Shown piece by piece: positions 50,776 through 58,576 of a stretch of DNA of 64,000 bases. Position 1 is the first letter of the stretch, and every line of letters begins with the position of its first letter. The stretch is from the NCBI RefSeq assembly GCF_014649375.1, contig NZ_BMSX01000023.1, positions 62,001 to 126,000 of the forward strand. The letters run 5' to 3'. The DNA comes from Streptomyces aurantiogriseus (GTDB taxonomy: Bacteria > Actinomycetota > Actinomycetes > Streptomycetales > Streptomycetaceae). Made by a program: the position numbers and the translations under genes. A model generated the notes under the pieces. The model was not told the DNA's origin, made no database searches, and saw only the letters and a list, made by a program, of their open reading frames with translations.

Positions 50776-52875
50776 ATGCACGTGTCCCCGTCCGACCTCG
50801 CGTGGACCGAGTTGGACCAGCGGGCCGTCGACACCGCCCGGATCCTGGCCGCCGACGCCGTACAGAAGGTCGGCAACGGCCATCCGGGTACGGCGATGAG
50901 CCTCGCGCCCGCCGCGTACACCCTCTTCCAGAAGGTGATGCGCCACGACCCCGCCGACCCCGACTGGGTGGGCCGCGACCGCTTCGTGCTGTCCGCCGGC
51001 CACTCGTCCCTGACCCTCTACATCCAGCTGTACCTGGGCGGCTTCGGCCTGGAGCTGGCGGACCTGGAGTCCTTTCGCACCTGGGGCTCGAAGACGCCGG
51101 GCCACCCCGAGTACGGGCACACCAGGGGCGTGGAGACGACGACCGGCCCGCTCGGGCAGGGTGTGGCCAACGCGGTGGGCATGGCGATGGCGGCCCGCTA
51201 CGAGCGCGGCCTGTTCGACCCGGACGCCGCTCCCGGTACCTCTCCGTTCGACCACCACGTCTTCGTGATCGCCGGTGACGGCTGCCTGCAGGAGGGCATC
51301 TCCGCCGAGGCGTCCTCGCTGGCCGGGCACCAGAAGCTCGGCAACCTGGTCCTGCTGTGGGACGACAACCACATCTCGATCGAGGGCGACACCGAGACGG
51401 CCGTGTCCGAGGACGTCGTCGCGCGGTACGCGGCGTACGGCTGGCACGTGCAGCGGGTGGAGCCCAAGGAGAACGGCGACCTCGATGTGGCCGCCCTGTA
51501 CGAGGCGATCCAGAAGGCCAAGGCGGTCACCGACAAGCCGTCCTTCATCGCGATGCGCTCGATCATCGCCTGGCCCGCCCCGAACGCTCAGAACACCGAG
51601 GCCGCACACGGCTCCGCGCTGGGCGAGGGGGAGGTCGCGGCCACCAAGCGCGTCCTCGGCTTCGCCCCGGAGCAGCACTTCGAGGTGGCGGACGAGGTCC
51701 TCGCCCACGCCCGCGAGTTGGGCAAGCGCGGCCGTGAGGCCCATGCCCAGTGGGAGAAGCAGCTTGGGGAGTGGCGCACCAACAACCCCGAGCGCGCGGC
51801 CGAGTTCGACCGGATCTGTGCCGGCCGGCTGCCCGAGAGCTGGGAGTCGCACCTGCCCGTCTTCGAGGCGGGCAGGGGGGTCGCCACGCGTGCCGCGTCC
51901 GGCAAGGTGCTGCAGGCGCTTGGCGCGGTGATCCCCGAGCTGTGGGGCGGCTCCGCCGACCTGGCCGGCTCCAACAACACCACCATCGACAAGACGAGTT
52001 CGTTCCTCCCGGCGGACAACCCCCTGCCCGCGGCGAACCCCTACGGCCGCACGATCCACTTCGGCATCCGCGAGCACTCCATGGCCGCGGAGATGAACGG
52101 CATCGCGCTGCACGGCAACACCCGCATCTACGGCGGCACGTTCCTGGTGTTCTCCGACTACATGCGCAACGCGGTGCGTCTGTCGGCGCTGATGCACCTG
52201 CCGGTGACGTACGTGTGGACCCACGACTCCATCGGCCTGGGCGAGGACGGCCCCACCCACCAGCCGATCGAGCACCTCGCCTCGCTGCGCGCGATCCCGG
52301 GCCTGAACGTGGTCCGCCCGGCCGACGCCAACGAGACCGCCATCGCCTGGCGCGAGATCCTGAGGCGCTACACCAAGGAGTTCGGCAAGGGCGCCCCGCA
52401 CGGCCTCGCGCTGACGCGTCAGGGCGTGCCGACGTACGAGCCCGACGAGGCTGCGGCGAAGGGCGGTTACGTCCTGTTCGACGCCGAAGGGTCCGAAGGG
52501 CAGAACACCGAGCCGCAGGCCATCCTCATCGCGACCGGCTCCGAGGTGCACATCGCCGTTCAGGCGCGTGAGCAGCTCCAGGCGCAGGGCGTGCCGACGC
52601 GGGTGGTGTCCATGCCGTGTGTGGAGTGGTTCGAGGAGCAGGACCAGGGGTACCGGGACAGCGTCCTGCCGCCGGCCGTCAAGGCACGCGTCGCGGTCGA
52701 GGCCGGGATCGGGCTGACCTGGCACCGTTACGTCGGGGACGCGGGCCGCATCGTCTCGCTGGAGCACTTCGGTGCTTCCGCCGACGGCAAGGTCCTCTTC
52801 CACGAGTTCGGCCTCACTGCCGAGAACGTCGCATCGGCCGCCTGCGCATCCCTGCGCCAGGGGGCCACGTCATGA
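50776..52875 (+). CDS. tkt: Transketolase
   Basis: A 699-residue thiamine-diphosphate transketolase transferring two-carbon ketol units between sugar phosphates. GNGHPGTAMSLAPAAY, GPLGQGVANAVG, AGDGCLQEGISAEASSLAG (the GDG...N ThDP motif), FGIREHSMAAEMNGIALHG (catalytic Glu) and SIGLGEDGPTHQP are complete. Length is normal. ATG 50776 lies after GGATGGA; the reading frame extends further upstream without similarity. It overlaps transaldolase by ATGA at 52872. Being directly downstream of a tetrose pathway, it could channel erythrose-4-phosphate into central metabolism. A housekeeping copy presumably exists elsewhere. Confidence 0.95.
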   Translation: MHVSPSDLAWTELDQRAVDTARILAADAVQKVGNGHPGTAMSLAPAAYTLFQKVMRHDPADPDWVGRDRFVLSAGHSSLTLYIQLYLGGFGLELADLESFRTWGSKTPGHPEYGHTRGVETTTGPLGQGVANAVGMAMAARYERGLFDPDAAPGTSPFDHHVFVIAGDGCLQEGISAEASSLAGHQKLGNLVLLWDDNHISIEGDTETAVSEDVVARYAAYGWHVQRVEPKENGDLDVAALYEAIQKAKAVTDKPSFIAMRSIIAWPAPNAQNTEAAHGSALGEGEVAATKRVLGFAPEQHFEVADEVLAHARELGKRGREAHAQWEKQLGEWRTNNPERAAEFDRICAGRLPESWESHLPVFEAGRGVATRAASGKVLQALGAVIPELWGGSADLAGSNNTTIDKTSSFLPADNPLPAANPYGRTIHFGIREHSMAAEMNGIALHGNTRIYGGTFLVFSDYMRNAVRLSALMHLPVTYVWTHDSIGLGEDGPTHQPIEHLASLRAIPGLNVVRPADANETAIAWREILRRYTKEFGKGAPHGLALTRQGVPTYEPDEAAAKGGYVLFDAEGSEGQNTEPQAILIATGSEVHIAVQAREQLQAQGVPTRVVSMPCVEWFEEQDQGYRDSVLPPAVKARVAVEAGIGLTWHRYVGDAGRIVSLEHFGASADGKVLFHEFGLTAENVASAACASLRQGATS

Positions 52876-54018
52876 CAGAGGCACTGAAGCGCCTCTTTGA
52901 GGAAGGCGTCGCGATCTGGCTGGACGACCTGTCGCGCAAGCGGATCACGTCCGGCAACCTCGCCGAGCTGATCGACCAGCAGCACGTCGTGGGCGTCACC
53001 ACCAACCCGACGATCTTCCAGAAGGCGATCTCGCAGGGCGACGGCTACGACCAGCAGTTGTCGGACCTCGCCGCCCGCAAGGTCACCGTGGAAGAGGCCA
53101 TCCGCATGATCACGACGGCGGACGTCCGTGACGCCGCGGACATCCTGCGGCCGGTGTTCGACGCCACGGGCGGCCAGGACGGCCGGGTCTCCATCGAGGT
53201 CGACCCGCGCCTGGCGTACAACACCAAGGCGACGGTGGCCGAGGCCAAGCAGCTCGCCTGGCTGGTGGAACCGGCCGAACACGCTCATCAAGATCCCGGC
53301 GACGCGGGCGGGCCTGCCCGCGATCACCGAGACCATCGGTCTCGGCATCAGCGTGAACGTGACGCTGATCTTCTCGCTGGAGCGCTACCGCGAGGTCATG
53401 GACGCCTACCTGGCGGGCCTGGAGAAGGCCAAGGAGCGCGGCCTGGACCTGTCGAAGATCCATTCGGTGGCGTCGTTCTTCGTGTCCCGTGTGGATACCG
53501 AGATCGACAAGCGGATCGACGCGCTCGGCACGCCCGAGGCCAAGGCGGCCCGCGGCAAGGCGGGCGTCGCCAACGCGCGGCTCGCCTACCAGGCGTACGA
53601 GGAGGTGTTCGGCTCTGCCGACAATTCGACACAGTCCTCCGACCGCCGGAGCGCGCTGGACAGCGCGGGCGCCAACAAGCAGCGTCCGCTGTGGGCCTCG
53701 ACGGGCGCCAAGGACAAGGCGTACAAGGACACCCTGTACGTCGACGACCTGGTCGCGCCGGACACGGTGAACACCATGCCGGAGGCCACCCTTTTCGCCA
53801 CCGAGGACCACGGCGGGATCACGGGCAACACCATCGCCGGCACGTACGAGCAGGCGCGTGCCGACATCGACGCGGTCGAGGCGCTCGGGATCGGCTACGA
53901 CGAGGTGGTCCAGATCCTGGAGGACGAGGGCGTCGAGAAGTTCGAGGCGTCCTGGAACGGCCTGCTCAAGTCGACCGAGGCGGCGCTTTCGCGCCTCGCC
54001 TCTTCGGACGATCGCTGA
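52872..54018 (+). pseudogene. tal: Transaldolase with one-base insertion (frameshifted)
   Basis: The start ATG overlaps the transketolase stop (52872-52875). The first frame gives a proper transaldolase N-terminus through SIEVDPRLAYNTKATVAEAKQ and AWLV, then turns into nonsense. The +1 frame resumes RPNTLIKIPAT, with the catalytic Lys in LIKIP, and continues to EASWNGLLKSTEAALS and a stop at 54018. The break is at 53266-53270, where gtggaaccgg has one base too many for Val-(Asp/Asn)-Arg-Pro. Joined, the two parts give about 381 residues, close to the family norm. As it stands the gene would make a truncated, inactive protein of about 130-odd correct residues. A sequencing error cannot be excluded. 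Confidence 0.85.
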
Positions 54019-54142
54019 TCCCGGCACGCAGGAACTCGACGACCGGTGGCTCGAGTGGGCCGTCTCCAGGGGAGAGGACTGAACCGGCTGCGCCCATCCG
54101 AAACATCGGGCATCGGATGCCGGCCGAAGTGGACCGGTACGG

Positions 54143-54187
54143 GCTCGGGCCCGCAGCGCCGCGCCAGGCAGTGCGGCGGGCCCGGGC
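54143..54187. terminator. Candidate terminator between convergent tal and binding-protein genes
   Basis: GCTCGGGCCCGC (54143-54154) pairs with GCGGGCCCGGGC (54176-54187) with one mismatch, leaving a 21-base loop. It lies between convergent genes. Confidence 0.45.
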
Positions 54188-54211
54188 GGTGTAGCCACCT
54201 TGCCTCAGGTT

Positions 54212-55231
54212 TCAGCGGGTTCCCTTCGCGGCGAACGCCGCGATGCTGTCGATGTTGCTCTTGTCGACGAAAGCCGGCCCGGTCAGTACCGGCTCCTCGC
54301 CGCCGCCGCTGTAGTTGCCGTTGTTCTTGTAGAGCCAGAGGGCGTCGACGGAGAGGTAGCCCTGCAGATATGGCTGCTGGTCGACGGCGAACTCGATGGT
54401 GCCCTTCTCGACGGCGGAGACGAGTTCCTTGTTGAGGTCGAAGGTCGCGATCTTCGCCTTGCTGCCCGCGTCGGACACCGCCTGCACCGCGGTCAGCGCG
54501 ATCGGGGCGGCGAGCGTGACCATCTCGTCGATGGTGGTGTCCTGCTTGAGCTTGGCGGTGATCGTCGACTTCACGGACGGCATGTCGGCGCCGTTGACGT
54601 AGAGCACGTCAGTCTTGCCGCTGAAGGTCTTCTTCACTCCGGCGCAGCGCTCTTCGAGATTGACGTCCCCTTGCGCGTGGACGACGCACAGGGCGTGCTT
54701 GGCACCGGTGGAGTTGAGTTTCGTACCCAGCGCCTGCCCGGAGACGGACTCGTCCTGGCCGAAGAACGACAGCAGGCCCTGCTCCTTCCAGGCGGTCATG
54801 CCCGCGTTGAGCCCGACGACGGGGATGCCGGCCTTCTCCGCCTTGGCCATCACGTCCTTGAGCGCGTCCGGCTTGGCGAGGGTGACCGCGATGCCGTCGA
54901 CCTTCTGGTCGATCGCGTTCTGCACCAGGTTCGCCTGGTCGCCGGCGGTCTCGTCGTTGGAGTAGATCAGCTTGACGTTGTCCTTGGCCGCGGCGGCCTC
55001 GGCACCCTTGCGGATGGTGTCCCAGAACGTGTCGCCGGAAGGCGCATGGGTGACCATCGCGATCGTCATCCGGGGCGTGCTCGCCTTGCCCGCGGAGGCG
55101 TCGGCCGTGCCTTCCTCGGACTTCTTGCCACCGGAGCTGCTGGAACAGCCCGCGAGGGCGAGGACTGCCGCCGTGGCCACGGCCAGCGCGGGGGCGACTC
55201 TGCGGGAGAAGGGAGCGGCTATGGGGTTCAT
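54212..55231 (-). CDS. Ribose/inositol-type sugar-binding lipoprotein without its own ABC genes
   Basis: A 339-residue family-4 periplasmic-binding-type lipoprotein, lipobox VLALAGC with Cys29, then a Ser/Gly/Lys-rich linker. The mature part has HAPSGDTFWDTIRKGAEAAAAKDN, AIDQKVDGIAVTLAKPDALKD, GIPVVGLNAG, and FAVDQQPYLQGYLSVDAL near the end, typical of ribose-, allose- or inositol-binding proteins. It is the last gene of a four-gene minus-strand operon with three Gfo/Idh/MocA dehydrogenases. No ATPase or permease is present here, so it probably uses the RbsA/RbsC transporter at 40.5-43.1 kb or one elsewhere. ATG 55231 with GAGGTG upstream was preferred to GTG 55240. Confidence 0.9.
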   Translation of the reverse strand: MNPIAAPFSRRVAPALAVATAAVLALAGCSSSSGGKKSEEGTADASAGKASTPRMTIAMVTHAPSGDTFWDTIRKGAEAAAAKDNVKLIYSNDETAGDQANLVQNAIDQKVDGIAVTLAKPDALKDVMAKAEKAGIPVVGLNAGMTAWKEQGLLSFFGQDESVSGQALGTKLNSTGAKHALCVVHAQGDVNLEERCAGVKKTFSGKTDVLYVNGADMPSVKSTITAKLKQDTTIDEMVTLAAPIALTAVQAVSDAGSKAKIATFDLNKELVSAVEKGTIEFAVDQQPYLQGYLSVDALWLYKNNGNYSGGGEEPVLTGPAFVDKSNIDSIAAFAAKGTR

Positions 55232-55277
55232 TCTGTGCACCTCACTGTGCAGCAGGGGACAGGGACTCAGACCCGGC

Positions 55278-56315
55278 TCAGGCGGGCCGGGGGAAGGTGA
55301 TGCCGGTCAGCCTGCGGATCTCGTCCATCGCCCGGAGGGTGGCGATCGAGTCCGACAGGGGCCGCAACGGTGTTTGCGGCGAACCGGCCGCGATGCAGCG
55401 AGCCGCCTCGGCGGCTTCGAAGTGCAGGGCGTCGTGAGCGGTGCGGGATCCGGCACAGGTCAGCGGAGTGCCGCCGCCGGACGGGGTGAGCACGAGGTCG
55501 CCGGGCTGGTAGAAGGGGCCCGGCAGGCTCAGGGTTGCGTGGCTGCCGGCGATGGTCGCGGTGGTCGGGGTGTCGCTGAACAGCGTGGTGTGGACGACGG
55601 CCTGGTTGCCGTGCGTGTCACGCAGGATCGCGGATGTCTGGCCGTTCACGCCCGCGGGGTGCGGCTGGCCGCAAGCCTGGATGTGCGCAGGCGCGCCCAG
55701 GACCCAGGTGGCCAGCGAGACGGGGTAGGTGCCCAGGTCCAGCAGCGGCCCGCCGGCCAGTTCGGGGCGCAGGATGCGATGCTCCGGGCCGAAGTGCTCG
55801 CCGATGTCGGCCAGGACGGTGTGGACCTCGCCGAGGACGCCCGAGTCGAGGATTTGGCGGACCACGTCGAATCTGGGCAGGAAGAAGGTCCACAGCGCCT
55901 CGGCGCAGAACAGGCCCCGCTCTGCGGCCAGTCGGGCGATCCTGGTCGCCTCAGCGGCGTCCAGCCCGATAGGTTTCTCCACGAGGGTGTGCTTGCCGGC
56001 CTCCAACGCCAGCCGGGCGCAGGCGAGATGGGCGGTGTGCTCGGTGGCCACGTACACGATGTCGACGTCGCCGGCGGCGACCAGGTCTTCGTACGAGCCG
56101 TAGGAGCCGGGGATGTTGTTGGCCTCGGCGAAGTCCTTGGCGCGGGCCGCGTCGCGGGAGGCCACGGCCGTGAACTTCTGACGGGTGTGCCGCTGGACGG
56201 AGCTCACGAAGCGCTCGGCGATCCAGCCGGTGCCCAGGACACCCCAGCGCAGGGCGGGGGCGTCCATGGGGTCCGGGGTGCGGGCGGCGGGCAGTGCGGA
56301 GGGGAAGGCGGGCAT
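55278..56315 (-). CDS. Gfo/Idh/MocA-family NAD(P)-dependent sugar dehydrogenase
   Basis: A 345-residue oxidoreductase. RWGVLGTGWIAERFV is the nucleotide-binding start. VEKPIGLDAAEA contains the family Glu-Lys-Pro with the catalytic/binding Lys. The C-terminal beta-sheet domain follows (GGPLLDLGTYPVSLATWVLG). Related enzymes oxidise glucose, inositol, scyllo-inosose or deoxy-sugars. The gene is close to the next upstream gene (4 bases) and is the third of the operon. The specific sugar is unknown. Confidence 0.88.
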   Translation of the reverse strand: MPAFPSALPAARTPDPMDAPALRWGVLGTGWIAERFVSSVQRHTRQKFTAVASRDAARAKDFAEANNIPGSYGSYEDLVAAGDVDIVYVATEHTAHLACARLALEAGKHTLVEKPIGLDAAEATRIARLAAERGLFCAEALWTFFLPRFDVVRQILDSGVLGEVHTVLADIGEHFGPEHRILRPELAGGPLLDLGTYPVSLATWVLGAPAHIQACGQPHPAGVNGQTSAILRDTHGNQAVVHTTLFSDTPTTATIAGSHATLSLPGPFYQPGDLVLTPSGGGTPLTCAGSRTAHDALHFEAAEAARCIAAGSPQTPLRPLSDSIATLRAMDEIRRLTGITFPRPA

Positions 56316-56318
56316 CGC

Positions 56319-57317
56319 TCAGACCTCCGGGACCTGGACGGGGACGGTCCTGCCGCCGTCCTTCATGGATGCGATGACGGCCTCGGCCACGGCGGACGCC
56401 ACCAGGCCGTCGTACGCGTCGGCCAGGGGTGACGGCTGCCCCGCGGCCACGGCGTCGGTCCACGCCTGGAGCTCCAGGCGGTAGGCGTCGGCGAAGCGGG
56501 GGCGCCAGTCGGCGGGGTAGCCGGTCAAGCGGGCGCGGGCCGAGTCGGACACGAGCCGTGCCGGGTTGGTGAGGGCCAGCGTGCCGTGCTCGCCCGCCAC
56601 CTCGCAGCGGATGTCGTAGCCGTACCCGGCGTTCAGGAACACCTCGACCGTGGTCAGCGTGCCGTCGGCGGTGCGCAGCAGCATCAGCTGGGGGTCGTGG
56701 AGGCCCGCCATCGCCGAGGTGGAACGCCCCGCGTGCCAGCTGACCTCGGTGACCGGCGAGTCGAGCAGCCAGGGCACGGTGTCGAACTCGTGGATCGCCG
56801 ACCCGGTGACGCTGAGCTCGTCGGTGCAGCCGGGAGCGGAGGACACACCACGGCTGGTGCAGTGCACGAGCAGCGGGGCACCACAGCTCCCCGCCCCGAC
56901 GGCCGACTTGAGCTCGACATACGCGGGGTCGAAGCGGCGCATGAAACCGAGCGAGATCAGTCCCCCGCCGACCTGCCGCTCCTCCCGGACGACCCGCACA
57001 CACTCGTCGAGGGTCGGGGCGAGCGGCTTCTCGCACAGGACCGGCTTCGCGGCCCGCAGGGCGGCGACGCACAGGTCGGCGTGGGTGGTGTCGTGCGAGG
57101 CGATGACGACGGCGTCGACGTCCGGGTCCGCGATCAGCGCGTACGCGTCGTCGGTGGCCCGCGCGCCGGGCACAAAACCGGCGACCAGGGCCGCGCGCTC
57201 CTTGTCGACGTCCGCGACGAGCGTGACCTCGGCGCCGGAGACGTGCCGGTGGAGGGTGGTCACATGGTCGGCGCCCATGTTGCCCGCGCCGATCACCCCG
57301 ATGCGCACGTTGCTCAT
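56319..57317 (-). CDS. Gfo/Idh/MocA-family dehydrogenase, inositol 2-dehydrogenase-like
   Basis: A 332-residue enzyme: RIGVIGAGNMGADHVTTLHR, DADKERA-like VADVDKERAALVA, CEKPLAPTLDECVRVV with the key Lys, FMRRFDPAYVELKSA and HEFDTVPWLL with the conserved His/Asp pair. Sequence style is that of myo-inositol 2-dehydrogenase (IolG), giving scyllo-inosose. The ATG at 57317 overlaps the preceding stop by ATGA. The extension to 57332 is unlikely. With the other two dehydrogenases it suggests an inositol or related polyol pathway, but no iolB/C/D/E genes are present. Confidence 0.87.
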   Translation of the reverse strand: MSNVRIGVIGAGNMGADHVTTLHRHVSGAEVTLVADVDKERAALVAGFVPGARATDDAYALIADPDVDAVVIASHDTTHADLCVAALRAAKPVLCEKPLAPTLDECVRVVREERQVGGGLISLGFMRRFDPAYVELKSAVGAGSCGAPLLVHCTSRGVSSAPGCTDELSVTGSAIHEFDTVPWLLDSPVTEVSWHAGRSTSAMAGLHDPQLMLLRTADGTLTTVEVFLNAGYGYDIRCEVAGEHGTLALTNPARLVSDSARARLTGYPADWRPRFADAYRLELQAWTDAVAAGQPSPLADAYDGLVASAVAEAVIASMKDGGRTVPVQVPEV

Positions 57318-58468
57318 ACCAGGTTCACCCACGTCCCGCTCTGGGCGGAGCGTGCCATGGCGTCCACGACGGCCGCGCTGTGCACGGCGTCGTCGAGCGT
57401 GGCCCCGTGCGGGGTGCCCTCGGCGACCGAGCGCAGGAAGCGGTACGCCTCGATGACCTTCAGGTCGTCGTAGCCCATGCTGGTCGCCGCGCCCGGCTGG
57501 AAGGCGCCGTACTCGCCGTCGCCCGGGCCGACGTAGACCGTGGCGACGGGCTGGTCCTGGTAGCTGGTGCCGCGGCTGACGCCGAGTTCGTTCATGCGGC
57601 GGAAGTCCCAGAACACCGCGCCCTTGGTGCCGTGCACCTCGAAGCCGTAGTTGTTCTGCTCGCCGACCGAGACCCGGCAGGCCTCCAGGACACCGCGGGC
57701 GCCGGAGGCGAAGCGCAGCAGGCAGTTGACGTAGTCCTCGTTCTCGACCGGCCCCAACTCGCCGCCGGTGGCACGCGTGTGGCCTGCGGTGGCGCCGGTC
57801 GGACGGGCGCGCTCGGGGATGAACACGGCCGTGTCCGCGGTCAGCGATGCGATGTCACCCAACAGGTACCGGGCGAGGTCCGCGCCGTGCGAGGCGAGGT
57901 CGCCGAGCACTCCGCTGCCGCCGCGCTCCTTTTCGTAGCGCCAGGTCAGGGCGCCGTCCGGATGGGCGGCGTAGTCGCTGAAGAGGCGGATGCGGATGTG
58001 AGTGACGGTGCCGAGCTCGCCGGAGGCGATCAGGTCGCGGGCCGTCTGGACGGCGGGCGCGTTGCGGTAGTTGAAGCCGACCGTGCCCTGGACACCGGCC
58101 TTGGCCACCGCGTCGGCGACCGCGCCGGCGTCCGTGGCCGTGAGGCCGACCGGCTTCTCGATCCACAGGTGCTTGCCGGCTTCCGCCATCGCGACACCGA
58201 TCTCCCTGTGCAGGAAGTTCGGCGCGGTGATGCTGACAGCCTGGACGCGGGGATCGGCGGCCACCTCACGCCAGTCACGGGTGGTCGAGGCGAACCCGAA
58301 CTGCGCGGCGGCCTCCTCGGCCCGGCCCGGCACCTCCTCGGCGACTGAGACCAGCTGCGGCCGCAGGGGCAGCTGCGGGAAGTGGTGCGGGACCCTGGCG
58401 TACGCCTGCGTGTGCACCCTCCCCATCCAGCCGAACCCCACGACGGCGACGCCGAGCGTACTCACCAT
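57314..58468 (-). CDS. Gfo/Idh/MocA-family dehydrogenase
   Basis: A 384-residue enzyme, first gene of the operon. VAVVGFGWMGRVHTQAYARV is the nucleotide-binding loop. WIEKPVGLTATDAGAVADAV supplies the conserved Lys. GGSGVLGDLASHGADLARYLLG holds the family Asp/His pair. The insertion and length (384 against about 340) resemble the larger MocA/YcjS-type glucoside 3-dehydrogenases that oxidise the C3 hydroxyl of hexosides or inositols. Its promoter region carries LacI operators at 58482 and 58562. Confidence 0.87.
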   Translation of the reverse strand: MVSTLGVAVVGFGWMGRVHTQAYARVPHHFPQLPLRPQLVSVAEEVPGRAEEAAAQFGFASTTRDWREVAADPRVQAVSITAPNFLHREIGVAMAEAGKHLWIEKPVGLTATDAGAVADAVAKAGVQGTVGFNYRNAPAVQTARDLIASGELGTVTHIRIRLFSDYAAHPDGALTWRYEKERGGSGVLGDLASHGADLARYLLGDIASLTADTAVFIPERARPTGATAGHTRATGGELGPVENEDYVNCLLRFASGARGVLEACRVSVGEQNNYGFEVHGTKGAVFWDFRRMNELGVSRGTSYQDQPVATVYVGPGDGEYGAFQPGAATSMGYDDLKVIEAYRFLRSVAEGTPHGATLDDAVHSAAVVDAMARSAQSGTWVNLV

Positions 58469-58481
58469 GACTGCCCCTCTT

Positions 58482-58493
58482 TGGACCGTTCCA
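58482..58493 (+). promoter_or_regulatory. LacI-type operator A (TGGACCGTTCCA)
   Basis: Near-palindrome TGGAnCGnTCCA 14 bases upstream of the dehydrogenase start at 58468. Its exact reverse complement occurs at 58562-58573. The central CG is the hallmark of LacI/GalR operators. Confidence 0.75.
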
Positions 58494-58529
58494 TACTCGC
58501 TGCGCTCACAGTGAAGCCCGTTCTCCCAC

Positions 58530-58547
58530 GTGTCAACCCTTTGACAC
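58530..58547. promoter_or_regulatory. Back-to-back -35 elements (GTGTCAA-CCCT-TTGACAC)
   Basis: An inverted repeat gives TTGACA at 58541-58546 on the plus strand and TTGACA at 58536-58531 on the minus strand, separated by 4 bases. This fits divergent promoters for the LacI gene and the dehydrogenase operon. No clean -10 is visible, so it is a tentative call; a third operator is the alternative. Confidence 0.4.
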
Positions 58548-58561
58548 GAAGCGCAAGCGTG

Positions 58562-58573
58562 TGGAACGGTCCA
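58562..58573 (+). promoter_or_regulatory. LacI-type operator B (TGGAACGGTCCA)
   Basis: Exact reverse complement of operator A. It lies 3 bases before the LacI start at 58577, where it would cover the ribosome-binding region and block or autoregulate the gene. The two sites are 80 bases apart and could support looping. Confidence 0.75.
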
Positions 58574-58576
58574 CCC

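Noticed and set aside
50812..50825. TTGGACCAG inside transketolase as a fourth GntR site
   Set aside because: It lacks the final base and the ATATTyG flank and lies within the coding sequence, so it is taken as chance.
50020..52803. A 927-codon open frame on the minus strand opposite transketolase
   Set aside because: It lies entirely opposite the kinase end, isomerase and transketolase genes. Its translation is Gly/Arg/Val-rich without any domain. Long antisense frames are common in such high-GC DNA.
53260..53285. Programmed ribosomal frameshift in transaldolase
   Set aside because: There is no slippery heptamer or following pseudoknot, and transaldolases are not known to use recoding. A simple insertion is more likely.
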